A stretch of 40,031 bases of DNA, taken from contig JAQVJP010000010.1 of the NCBI GenBank assembly GCA_028695145.1, positions 1 to 40,031 on the forward strand, read 5' to 3'. A program made the position numbers and the translations under genes. Shown piece by piece: positions 25,084 to 32,711 of the stretch. Under the pieces are notes generated by a model. That model was not told the DNA's origin. It saw nothing but the letters and a program-made list of their open reading frames with translations, and did no database searches. Origin of the DNA: Eubacteriales bacterium (GTDB lineage Bacteria; Bacillota; Clostridia; Saccharofermentanales; UBA5734). How positions within the stretch are numbered: position 1 is the stretch's first letter; the number at the start of each line of letters is the position of its first letter.

Positions 25084-26565
25084 ATGTTTCATGATGAATG
25101 CGGTGTGTTTGCCGCGCTGGACGTCAGCGGTCGCCGTATGGATGCTTCGAAATTGGCCTGGTATGGCCTGTTTGCCTTGCAGCATCGCGGTCAGGACAGT
25201 GCAGGTATCGCTGTTAACAACAGTGGTACAATTTTGTGTCAACGCCACAGAGGACTTCTGGTAGAGGGCTTCGATGATGTGATGTTGAATATGATGCAGG
25301 GGCATGCCGCTGTCGGCCATGTCCGTTATCCCTCCCAGGATGATCCCGGCATCGAGAACGCACAACCTATGCTGATTAAATACCGGGCAGGCCAGATGGC
25401 TCTTGCTTTGAACGGTTCATTAAACAACAGCGATGAGTTGCGACAGGATTTACAGGAAAAAGGCGCGATCTTCCAAACGAGTTCTGATGCTGAAGTTATG
25501 TTATCTCTTCTGGCAAGGAACCGAATCCTAACTGATAGTGTAGAAGATGCTGTCAAAATGATGATAAAAGATATACGCGGAGCTTATTCAGTTGTTATGA
25601 TGACTCCGGGAAAAGTTCTTGGATTCCGCGATCCAAACGGTATCAGGCCTTTGTGTCTTGGCAGGTTGGATGATGTTTATATTCTGGCTTCTGAGAGTTG
25701 TGCCATTGATTCTGTTGGTGGTGAATTCATAAGAGATGTCAGACCAGGTGAACTTATAAGTATATCAGCAAATGGTATCAAAACGATAATGACTGTTGAT
25801 GATGAGTTTAATCCTGAGACTTATGCAAATAACGGTCGATTGTGCTTGTTTGAATTTGTTTATTTTGCCAGACCTGACAGCACAATAGATGGCGCCAATG
25901 TTTACGCTGCCAGAAATATGGCTGGTAAACTACTTGCACGACAGTCCCCGTGCGATGCTGATGTTGTTATTGGCGCGCCGGATTCCGGCTTAGCAGCAGC
26001 TATAGGTTTCGCACAGGAAGCGGGGATTCCTTATGGTCAGGGACTGCTAAAAAATAGATATGTCGGCCGTACATTTATCCAACCAACACAAATGCAACGC
26101 GAATTGACTGTAGCTATGAAATTTGCTGCTTTGACTGAGGCTGTCAGCGGCAAAAAAATAGTAATGATAGATGATTCCATTGTTCGTGGAACAACTACAA
26201 GGCACATTATTCGCTTGCTTAAAAATGCCGGTGCTCTTGAAGTTCATCTGCGCATAGCATCTCCTCCAGTTTTTTATCCGTGTTTCTATGGGGTAGATAC
26301 ACCTTCCCAGGAGGAACTATCAGCCTGCAATATGACTCAGGAAGAAATTCGTGAGATGATTGACGCTGATTCACTTGCTTTTCTCTCACTTGATGGACTT
26401 AAGGAATCTGCTGCCGGTCTGCACTGCGGCCATTGTACCGGTTGTTTTGACGGCCAATTTCCTGCTGGTGTACCTCATCGTCAGGAATCAATCCTTAAAA
26501 CTATTGATCAGAAACGGTTTTTTGGTGAGGCAAAAGCAAATACAGGAGTTGATAAGGATGTTTAG
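25084..26565 (+). CDS. purF: amidophosphoribosyltransferase
   Basis: First committed purine step: PRPP plus glutamine gives phosphoribosylamine. The protein begins MFHDECGVFAA, so the N-terminal nucleophile is Cys6 after a five-residue propeptide. The glutaminase domain shows LQHRGQDSAGI and GHVRYPSQ. The phosphoribosyltransferase PRPP loop is VMIDDSIVRGTTTRHI. Cysteines in CLFEFVYFARPDS, YPCFYGVD and CGHCTGC are those expected for the [4Fe-4S] cluster of the Bacillus-type enzyme. Length is 493 residues. AAGGAG lies 7 bases before the ATG. It overlaps purN by 8 bases. Confidence 0.97.
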   Translation: MFHDECGVFAALDVSGRRMDASKLAWYGLFALQHRGQDSAGIAVNNSGTILCQRHRGLLVEGFDDVMLNMMQGHAAVGHVRYPSQDDPGIENAQPMLIKYRAGQMALALNGSLNNSDELRQDLQEKGAIFQTSSDAEVMLSLLARNRILTDSVEDAVKMMIKDIRGAYSVVMMTPGKVLGFRDPNGIRPLCLGRLDDVYILASESCAIDSVGGEFIRDVRPGELISISANGIKTIMTVDDEFNPETYANNGRLCLFEFVYFARPDSTIDGANVYAARNMAGKLLARQSPCDADVVIGAPDSGLAAAIGFAQEAGIPYGQGLLKNRYVGRTFIQPTQMQRELTVAMKFAALTEAVSGKKIVMIDDSIVRGTTTRHIIRLLKNAGALEVHLRIASPPVFYPCFYGVDTPSQEELSACNMTQEEIREMIDADSLAFLSLDGLKESAAGLHCGHCTGCFDGQFPAGVPHRQESILKTIDQKRFFGEAKANTGVDKDV

Positions 26566-27196
26566 ACTGGCTGTGTTTGTCTCCGGCGGCGGCACCAATC
26601 TTCAGGCGCTGATCGATAGAATTGCTGATAATTCGCTGAGGGATATTGAAATATGCTGCGTTATCGCATCCAAGTACCATACAGGAGCTCAGCAAAGAGC
26701 GGAAAAAGCAGGCATTGATTGTATGGTTGTTAACCGCAAAGACTTCAATAGTCAGGAAGCTTATGATGAGGCTCTACTGACTTCTCTTGCTGACAAAAAT
26801 ATTGACTTGATAGTTCTGGCAGGGTTCATGAGTCTGCTTGGCAGCCGTTTCGTACGTATGTATGAAAATAAGATAATCAATATTCACCCTTCGCTGATAC
26901 CAGCTTTTTGCGGGCATGGCCTCTACGGGATAAGACCGCATAGAGCCGCACTTGAATATGGTGTCAAGGTCAGTGGCGCTACGGTGCATTATGTCGATGA
27001 AGAATATGATACAGGACCGATAATTTTGCAAAAGGCTGTAGAGGTGAAGTCCGGGGATACTCCTGAAACTCTTCAATTAAGAATTATGCAGGAAGCTGAA
27101 CAAATAATTCTGCCGCAGGCGGTTGCGTTGATTGCAGCAGGAAGAGTCAGGATTTCAGGAAGACAAACTTACATTATAGGAGGAGAAATCAAATGA
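26558..27196 (+). CDS. purN: phosphoribosylglycinamide formyltransferase
   Basis: Folate-dependent formylation of GAR. Motifs are FVSGGGTNLQALID, INIHPSLIPAFCG (catalytic Asn/His region), SGATVHYVDEEYDTGPI with the catalytic Asp. Length is 212 residues, normal. ATG 26558 is chosen because it gives the family start MFRLAVFVSGGG; the open frame extends far upstream inside purF. It overlaps purF by 8 bases and purH by 4 bases, so the three are translationally coupled. Confidence 0.96.
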   Translation: MFRLAVFVSGGGTNLQALIDRIADNSLRDIEICCVIASKYHTGAQQRAEKAGIDCMVVNRKDFNSQEAYDEALLTSLADKNIDLIVLAGFMSLLGSRFVRMYENKIINIHPSLIPAFCGHGLYGIRPHRAALEYGVKVSGATVHYVDEEYDTGPIILQKAVEVKSGDTPETLQLRIMQEAEQIILPQAVALIAAGRVRISGRQTYIIGGEIK

Positions 27197-28743
27197 TTAA
27201 ACGTGCGCTATTAAGTGTATCCGATAAGGCCGGACTCGTAGAACTGGCAAAAGAACTTCATAGTCTTGGGATTGAACTTATATCTACCGGCGGTACATCT
27301 GCCGCCATTGCAGCAGCAGGCTTGCCTGTGAAAGCTGTTTCTGATATTACAGGTTTCCCTGAATGTCTTGATGGTAGAGTCAAAACTCTTCATCCGCGAA
27401 TCCATGGTGGTATTCTGGCCATACGTGATAATGAAGAACATATGAATAAGCTAACTGAGCTGGAAATTGAGACCATAGATCTTATTGTAATTAATCTTTA
27501 TCCTTTCAAAGCGACAATTCAGAAGCCTAATGTTAGTTTTGAAGAGTGTATAGAAAATATTGACATTGGCGGTCCAAGCATGTTGAGAGCTGCGGCTAAG
27601 AATCACAATGACGTCACAGTATTAACTGATCCTGCTGATTACGAACGTGTTATTACAGAGATTAAAACTCAGGGCGATACGACACCGGCGACACGGTTCT
27701 ATCTCGCACGCAAAGTGTTTGAGCAGACTGCTGCATATGATGCGTTAATCGCGTCCTATTTCTTGAAACAGAGTCCGGCTGAAATGTCTGGATTGCCCGA
27801 GCAGCTGACAGTTACGTATGATAAAGTCAGCGAACTGAGATATGGTGAGAATCCTCATCAGCGTGCGACTTTTTATCGTGAATCGCTACCGGTTGCCGGT
27901 TCGTTGCCACAGGCTAAACAATTATCCGGTAAAGAGTTGTCTTATAACAACATTGCAGATACGGACGCTGCGCTTGCGCTTCTAAAAGAGTTTACTGAAC
28001 CGACAGTGGTAGCTATCAAGCATGCAAATCCATGTGGTGTAGGCTGTGCTGATGAACTTCTTACTGCCTGGCGTAAGGCATATGAAGCTGATCAAGTTTC
28101 AATCTTCGGCGGAATCGTTGCGCTGAACAGACCGCTAACCCTTGAAGTTGCTAAGGAAATGATGCCTGTTTTCCTTGAAGTTGTAGTTGCGCCTTCGTTT
28201 GATAATGATGCCCTCGAGCTGCTAAGCAGCAAGAAAAATCTGCGTCTGCTTGAACTGCCTGATTGTGCACAGCCATATCAGGCTGACTCGATTATGCTCA
28301 AGCAAGTTTACGGTGGCTTGTTGATACAGGATCAGGATACAACTGTGTTAAACAGTGATGAAATTGGCATACCAACAAATACGAAGCCTGATGCTGCTCT
28401 TGAAGCAGATCTGATATTTGCCATGAAGGTGGTAAAACATGTTAAATCAAATGCTATTGTCCTGGTAAAAGATCGTCAGACAGTAGGCATAGGCCCCGGA
28501 CAACCTAATCGTATAACTTCAGCACAAATCGCGATCAAAAACGCCGGTGAAAAAGCTCGCGGATCGATTCTTGGTTCTGACGCGTTTTTCCCATTTGCCG
28601 ATACCGTTGAAGCGGCTGCAGAGGCAGGAATCACAGCTATTATCCAGCCTGGCGGATCTATTCGTGATCAGGAGTCAATCGATGCTTGCGATAAACATGG
28701 CATCACGATGTTAATGACAGGAATCAGACATTTTAGACATTGA
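27193..28743 (+). CDS. purH: bifunctional AICAR formyltransferase / IMP cyclohydrolase
   Basis: Last two steps to IMP. The N-terminal cyclohydrolase domain begins RALLSVSDKAG with ISTGGTSAAI and GRVKTLHPRIHGG. The transformylase domain has GENPHQRA, SYNNIADTDAA, KHANPCGVG and, near the end, FPFADTVEAAAEAGI and QPGGSIRDQE. It terminates in the family's usual GIRHFRH. Length is 516 residues. The ATGA overlap with purN and an AGGAGGAG-like site at 27179-27186 set the start. Confidence 0.97.
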   Translation: MIKRALLSVSDKAGLVELAKELHSLGIELISTGGTSAAIAAAGLPVKAVSDITGFPECLDGRVKTLHPRIHGGILAIRDNEEHMNKLTELEIETIDLIVINLYPFKATIQKPNVSFEECIENIDIGGPSMLRAAAKNHNDVTVLTDPADYERVITEIKTQGDTTPATRFYLARKVFEQTAAYDALIASYFLKQSPAEMSGLPEQLTVTYDKVSELRYGENPHQRATFYRESLPVAGSLPQAKQLSGKELSYNNIADTDAALALLKEFTEPTVVAIKHANPCGVGCADELLTAWRKAYEADQVSIFGGIVALNRPLTLEVAKEMMPVFLEVVVAPSFDNDALELLSSKKNLRLLELPDCAQPYQADSIMLKQVYGGLLIQDQDTTVLNSDEIGIPTNTKPDAALEADLIFAMKVVKHVKSNAIVLVKDRQTVGIGPGQPNRITSAQIAIKNAGEKARGSILGSDAFFPFADTVEAAAEAGITAIIQPGGSIRDQESIDACDKHGITMLMTGIRHFRH

Positions 28744-28762
28744 TATATTTGCGAAAGGAGCT

Positions 28763-28797
28763 GCTGTCTGTCTGCTGTTTAGCAGACAGACGGTTTT
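28763..28797 (+). promoter_or_regulatory. 13-bp hairpin between the purD ribosome binding site and start codon
   Basis: The stem pairs 28763-28775 with 28782-28794 (11 Watson-Crick and 2 G-U pairs) around a 6-base loop, followed by TTTTAGC. AAAGGAG at 28754-28760 is the only good Shine-Dalgarno sequence before purD. It is 43 bases from the ATG in the linear RNA but about 11 bases if the hairpin is folded out. It could alternatively be a weak intrinsic terminator or attenuator with a 4-base T-run. Confidence 0.75.
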
Positions 28798-28803
28798 AGC
28801 ATT

Positions 28804-30066
28804 ATGAAAGTTATGGTTGTAGGCGGCGGTGGCCGTGAACATGCTATTGTCTGGAAATTATCACAGAGCAGTAGAATATCTGAACTGTTTTGTGCTCCCG
28901 GTAACGCGGGTACAGCTATTCTGGCAAAAAATGTGCCTCTGAAGGCAACGGATTTGGAAGGCGTCAGAGATTTTGCTCTTAGGGAGAAAATTGATCTGGT
29001 CGTAGTAGCGCCTGATGATCCGTTGGCAATGGGTATGGTTGATATGCTTCAGGCAGCCGGTATCAAGGCTTTTGGTCCCAATGCCGCGGCTGCGAGGATC
29101 GAAGCGAGCAAAGCTTTTGCCAAGAATTTGATGAAGAAATATAATATCCCAACGGCTGCATATGAGATTTTTTCGGATCAGCAGGCAGCTCTTGATTATG
29201 TTAATAATTGCCAAATGCCGGTAGTTATTAAGGCTGATGGACTGGCGCTTGGCAAGGGTGTTATTATAGCCGAGGACCGTGAGACGGCCAAACAAGCAGT
29301 AAAAGGTATGATGAGCGAGGGCGTATTTGGGAATGCCGGTCGCACAGTAGTCATTGAAGAATTTTTACGTGGACCTGAATTGACTGTTCTGGCTTTTGCC
29401 GATGGCACAAACGTCAGAGCAATGGTTTCTTCGCGTGATCATAAACGCGCGCTTGACGGGGATAAGGGACTTAATACCGGCGGGATGGGAGCAATAGCAC
29501 CGGGTACGGAGCTGAGTGATCAGGATATAAAACGAATGCATGATGAAATATTTCAGCCGACTATAGATGCTATGCGCAGTGAGGGCAGTCCTTTTTCCGG
29601 TATTATATATTTCGGCTTGATGCTGACTGCGGATGGCCCAAAAGTGATTGAGTATAACGCGAGGTTTGGCGATCCGGAAGCGCAAGTTGTTTTGCCCTTA
29701 CTTAAGAGTGATTTGCTTGATATTTTTGAAGCCTGTATGGATAATAGTCTTGGCAGCCAGGAGATTGTCTGGAGTGATAAGCATGCTTGTGTAGTTGTCA
29801 TGGCGTCAGGAGGTTATCCTGGCAGTTATAACACCGGCAAAACAATTAGTGGACTTGAATGCGCTGATCGAATGACTGATGTTTATATTTTCCACGCCGG
29901 TACTAAGGTGGATAATGGCAATGTTGTTACATCTGGCGGACGAGTTCTTGGGGTGACGGCTATCGCTGAGACAAAAGAGCAGGCAATAGATCGTGCGTAT
30001 GAGTTTGTTCAACAAATAAGCTTCGATAAGGCTCACTACAGGACTGATATTGGCAGAACTTGCTGA
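28804..30066 (+). CDS. purD: phosphoribosylamine-glycine ligase
   Basis: GAR synthetase of the ATP-grasp superfamily, second purine step. Motifs are VVGGGGREHA at the N-terminus, VIKADGLALGKGV, EEFLRGPELTVLAF, the DHKRALDGDKGLNTGGMGA loop and YNARFGDPEAQ. The C-terminus RTDIGRTC is the usual end. Length is 420 residues. Initiation is unusual because a hairpin lies between the AAAGGAG and the ATG. It is last in the pur run, and 66 bases separate it from nadD. Confidence 0.97.
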   Translation: MKVMVVGGGGREHAIVWKLSQSSRISELFCAPGNAGTAILAKNVPLKATDLEGVRDFALREKIDLVVVAPDDPLAMGMVDMLQAAGIKAFGPNAAAARIEASKAFAKNLMKKYNIPTAAYEIFSDQQAALDYVNNCQMPVVIKADGLALGKGVIIAEDRETAKQAVKGMMSEGVFGNAGRTVVIEEFLRGPELTVLAFADGTNVRAMVSSRDHKRALDGDKGLNTGGMGAIAPGTELSDQDIKRMHDEIFQPTIDAMRSEGSPFSGIIYFGLMLTADGPKVIEYNARFGDPEAQVVLPLLKSDLLDIFEACMDNSLGSQEIVWSDKHACVVVMASGGYPGSYNTGKTISGLECADRMTDVYIFHAGTKVDNGNVVTSGGRVLGVTAIAETKEQAIDRAYEFVQQISFDKAHYRTDIGRTC

Positions 30067-30132
30067 TTCTGAATTTGTTGTTTGGCCATCAGAGATGTAA
30101 AGATAATTTGTAAGAACTGGGATAGGGTATTT

Positions 30133-31317
30133 ATGATAAGAATTGGCATTTGTGGTGGAACCTTCGATCCGTTTCATAATGGGCATTTAACTTTGATTAC
30201 TTCCGCATTAGATAGTGGAAGAATAGATAGTATTCTTGTTATACCAGCCGGAACACCGCCACATAAGATGTCAGAACCTGTAATGCCGGCTATTTACCGT
30301 TATGAAATGACCAGAAAGAGCTTAAGGGATGTGGCTCATACCGAGGTTACTGAGCTTGAGATCCTTAAGGAAGGTCGTTCATATACGCTTGATACAGTTA
30401 TGATGGTAAAAGCGAAATATCATGATGACGTGGAAATAAGCTTGGTGTATGGTTCAGATATTATTAATGATCTGGAAAAATGGCATGAACCTGCGGCTTT
30501 ACTTGCTGAATGTAAGATGTTGTTAGCTGTTCGTGGTGGTGATGATCATGAGCGTGTCAAGCAGGAAGCAGATAGATTGTCGAAGAAATTTAATACGATA
30601 ATTGATCTGTTCGCCGCACCGCAAATAGAATTGTCCAGTACCGAATTACGTGAAAAAATAATATCTGGTACCAAATGGCAAAAACTTGTTCCCAAGGGCG
30701 CTGAATCAGTTATCAGCCACAATGGTTTTTATTCTCTGCTGAAGTATTATCAGAAATTGACTGAAAATGATCGTATCAAACTGGCTTCGCTTGAACGGGA
30801 AATTTGGCCATATCTAAATCATAAGAGAATGATTCATTCAGCTAATGTTATGTTATATTCGCTGATGCTTGCTGATCTGCATGATGTTGACTTGATGCAG
30901 GCCGCTACTGCGGGATTACTGCATGATTGTGCCAAATGTCTGCCTCATGATGAGTTGATAGGCTATGCTCAAACTGCTGGAGATGACCTTCTACTTGAAG
31001 ATGATTTAGCACATGGACCGGCAGGAGCTGTGATGGCCAGAGATTTGTTTGGCGTTACGGATCCGGCTGTACTGCGTTCGATTCATTATCACACAACAGG
31101 CTGTTCCGATATGACACGTCTGGATAAAATAATATTTCTTGCTGATAAAATTGAACTTGGTAGAACTTATGATGATCTTGATCCGATAAGAGAGGCTGCC
31201 GTTAGTAATTTGAATAGAGCTATGCTGCTGTGTTTGTCAGAGGTAGAAGCTTATCTTAGGCGCAGCAGTAAATTATCTCATCCATATGCATTGGCGGCTG
31301 TAGATAGCTTGCGCTGA
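30133..31317 (+). CDS. nadD-yqeK: fusion of nicotinate-nucleotide adenylyltransferase (NadD) and YqeK HD-domain hydrolase
   Basis: 394 residues. The first half is NadD, which adenylates nicotinate mononucleotide for NAD synthesis, with GICGGTFDPFHNGH, PAGTPPHK and the ISGTKWQKLVP end region. A linker near residue 210 leads to a YqeK-type HD domain: KRMIHSANVM, GLLHDCAKCLPHDEL, IHYHTTGC and LDKIIFLADKIELGR. YqeK enzymes hydrolyse diadenosine tetraphosphate to ADP. In most Firmicutes these are two adjacent genes followed by rsfS; rsfS does follow here. ATG 30133 gives the family start MIRIGICGG. Its ribosome binding site is weak. A possible promoter is TTGTTT (30078-30083), 18 bases, GATAAT (30102-30107). 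Confidence 0.93.
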   Translation: MIRIGICGGTFDPFHNGHLTLITSALDSGRIDSILVIPAGTPPHKMSEPVMPAIYRYEMTRKSLRDVAHTEVTELEILKEGRSYTLDTVMMVKAKYHDDVEISLVYGSDIINDLEKWHEPAALLAECKMLLAVRGGDDHERVKQEADRLSKKFNTIIDLFAAPQIELSSTELREKIISGTKWQKLVPKGAESVISHNGFYSLLKYYQKLTENDRIKLASLEREIWPYLNHKRMIHSANVMLYSLMLADLHDVDLMQAATAGLLHDCAKCLPHDELIGYAQTAGDDLLLEDDLAHGPAGAVMARDLFGVTDPAVLRSIHYHTTGCSDMTRLDKIIFLADKIELGRTYDDLDPIREAAVSNLNRAMLLCLSEVEAYLRRSSKLSHPYALAAVDSLR

Positions 31318-31440
31318 TAAAAATGGTGATAGTTGTATTTGTCTGAGAAATCGGTGATAATAGTCGTATTAATAGATAATTGCTGAACAATATTAGAATA
31401 AGCAAGCATTATGTAATTATAAGTTAAGGAGTGTGATAAA

Positions 31441-31776
31441 TTGACAGCTGAACAAACTGCTAAGAATATAGCTGAAATTCTTGAAAACAAGAAAGCTCAT
31501 GATGTCAGAATTATTGATGTTGAAGGTAAGACAATACTTGCTGATAGATTTGTAATCGCGACTGGACAATCGGTGACACATATAAGGGCTCTTGCCGGTG
31601 AGGTGGAGCTGCAGATGAAAAACAATTGGCAGCGAGTACCGGATCATGTTGAGGGGTATAGTACCGGTCGTTGGGTTTTACTTGATTTTGAAGATGTCGT
31701 AGTACATGTTTTTCATGAAGAAGAGAGAGATTTCTACAGCTTGGAAAAACTCTGGCAACGTAGCAGACTTCAGTAA
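31441..31776 (+). CDS. rsfS: ribosome silencing factor RsfS
   Basis: RsfS binds L14 and blocks subunit joining when nutrients are short. The core reads AHDVRIIDVEG, LADRFVIATGQSVTHIRAL, VEGYSTGRWVLLDFEDVVVHVF and REDFYSLE-like RDFYSLEKLW, as expected. Length is 111 residues. The start is TTG 31441, 9 bases after AAGGAG (31426-31431); no ATG or GTG in frame fits that site. It follows nadD-yqeK by 123 bases and ends just before a terminator. Confidence 0.95.
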   Translation: MTAEQTAKNIAEILENKKAHDVRIIDVEGKTILADRFVIATGQSVTHIRALAGEVELQMKNNWQRVPDHVEGYSTGRWVLLDFEDVVVHVFHEEERDFYSLEKLWQRSRLQ

Positions 31777-31819
31777 TTGTGGTTTTATATTTGTCGGATT
31801 TTGTCGAATTTTGTTTAAA

Positions 31820-31847
31820 GGAAGCGGTTTTGCCGCTTCTTTTTTTA
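31820..31847 (+). terminator. terminator after rsfS
   Basis: Stem GAAGCGG / CCGCTTC (31821-31839) with a 5-base loop, followed by eight T residues. It is a textbook intrinsic terminator and ends the nadD-yqeK and rsfS unit. Confidence 0.93.
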
Positions 31848-31905
31848 TGCAAAAATCAAATAGCAGAGATTGAATGTAAACATTAGCTCGGTGGGAGGAT
31901 TATAA

Positions 31906-32634
31906 ATGAGTAAAAATTCCCAACAACTGAAGAAGTGGTTAATTATTTTTGTTGCCCTAATTCTATCTGCTTTGATATGGCAAATCACACGTCGTGATAA
32001 TTCAGCAGTAGAAGTGATCACCTCATCAGATAAAATTAGTGCTGAAACAACAAAATCTCAGGTGGAAAATGAAATTGAGAAAAATGATGAGGCTGCGACT
32101 ATTGTCGGACATAATGATGATTTCAAGGAGGTTGACACAGATTGTGAGGGTGAATCAGACAAGAGTAACGAATATGAACCGGTCTATCTTGTTGGCGCTG
32201 TTGCTAAACCGGGAATATATCATATTGATAATAATACTTGTCTTTATCAGCTTGTTGAAATGGCAGGCGGATTTCTTGAAGAGGCAGCCGACGATAAAAT
32301 TAATCTTGCCGGCCAGATTGATCCTTATCAGCTGATTAGAATACCTACTGAAGATGAGTGGCAGAATAACCCGGTTCCTTCAAGTTATTTCTCACCGGTT
32401 GAGCAGAATAATGAAATGGATATACTGCACAAAAAGGTAAATATTAATACAGCAGATGCAGCTGAGCTTGAAACACTACAAGGAGTGGGGCCGGCAACAG
32501 CAAAGCTGATTATTGATTATCGTGAAGAGCATGGTTTGTTTGCAGAAACGACAGATATCATGAAGGTTCCAGGTATTAAGCAAAATCGTTACGATTTGAT
32601 CGAAGACTCTATTGTAGTTGTCAAGTTAGATTAG
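31906..32634 (+). CDS. comEA: ComEA-type competence protein (SLBB plus helix-hairpin-helix)
   Basis: DNA receptor of the late competence machinery, on the outer face of the membrane. 242 residues: a signal anchor (about 11-26, LIIFVALILSALIWQI), a long acidic linker to about residue 98, an SLBB domain (VYLVGAVAKPGIYHI to LIRIPT), and a C-terminal tandem helix-hairpin-helix (KVNINTADAAELETLQGVGPA, then IMKVPGIKQ). GGAGG lies 9 bases before the ATG. The comEC and comEB partners are not in the window. DNA uptake is inferred from the family only. Confidence 0.92.
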   Translation: MSKNSQQLKKWLIIFVALILSALIWQITRRDNSAVEVITSSDKISAETTKSQVENEIEKNDEAATIVGHNDDFKEVDTDCEGESDKSNEYEPVYLVGAVAKPGIYHIDNNTCLYQLVEMAGGFLEEAADDKINLAGQIDPYQLIRIPTEDEWQNNPVPSSYFSPVEQNNEMDILHKKVNINTADAAELETLQGVGPATAKLIIDYREEHGLFAETTDIMKVPGIKQNRYDLIEDSIVVVKLD

Positions 32635-32658
32635 GTGTATTATTATGAAGGATGAAAG

Positions 32659-32698
32659 TTCAGAAAAGATAGAAATTTTTCTGAAGTAAATCTACTTC
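32659..32698 (+). promoter_or_regulatory. two overlapping hairpins in the thrS leader
   Basis: Hairpin one pairs TTCAGAAAA (32659-32667) with TTTTCTGAA (32677-32685). Hairpin two pairs GAAGTA (32683-32688) with TACTTC (32693-32698) just before the TGGAGG of thrS. They share bases 32683-32685 and so compete at their edge. No T-box specifier or antiterminator sequence is seen in this short gap. Confidence 0.4.
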
Positions 32699-32711
32699 AA
32701 TGGAGGCAAAT

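Noticed and set aside
26360-26557. Upstream extension of the purN frame inside purF
   Set aside because: It has no similarity to PurN, while ATG 26558 gives the normal family start and an ordinary 8-base overlap.
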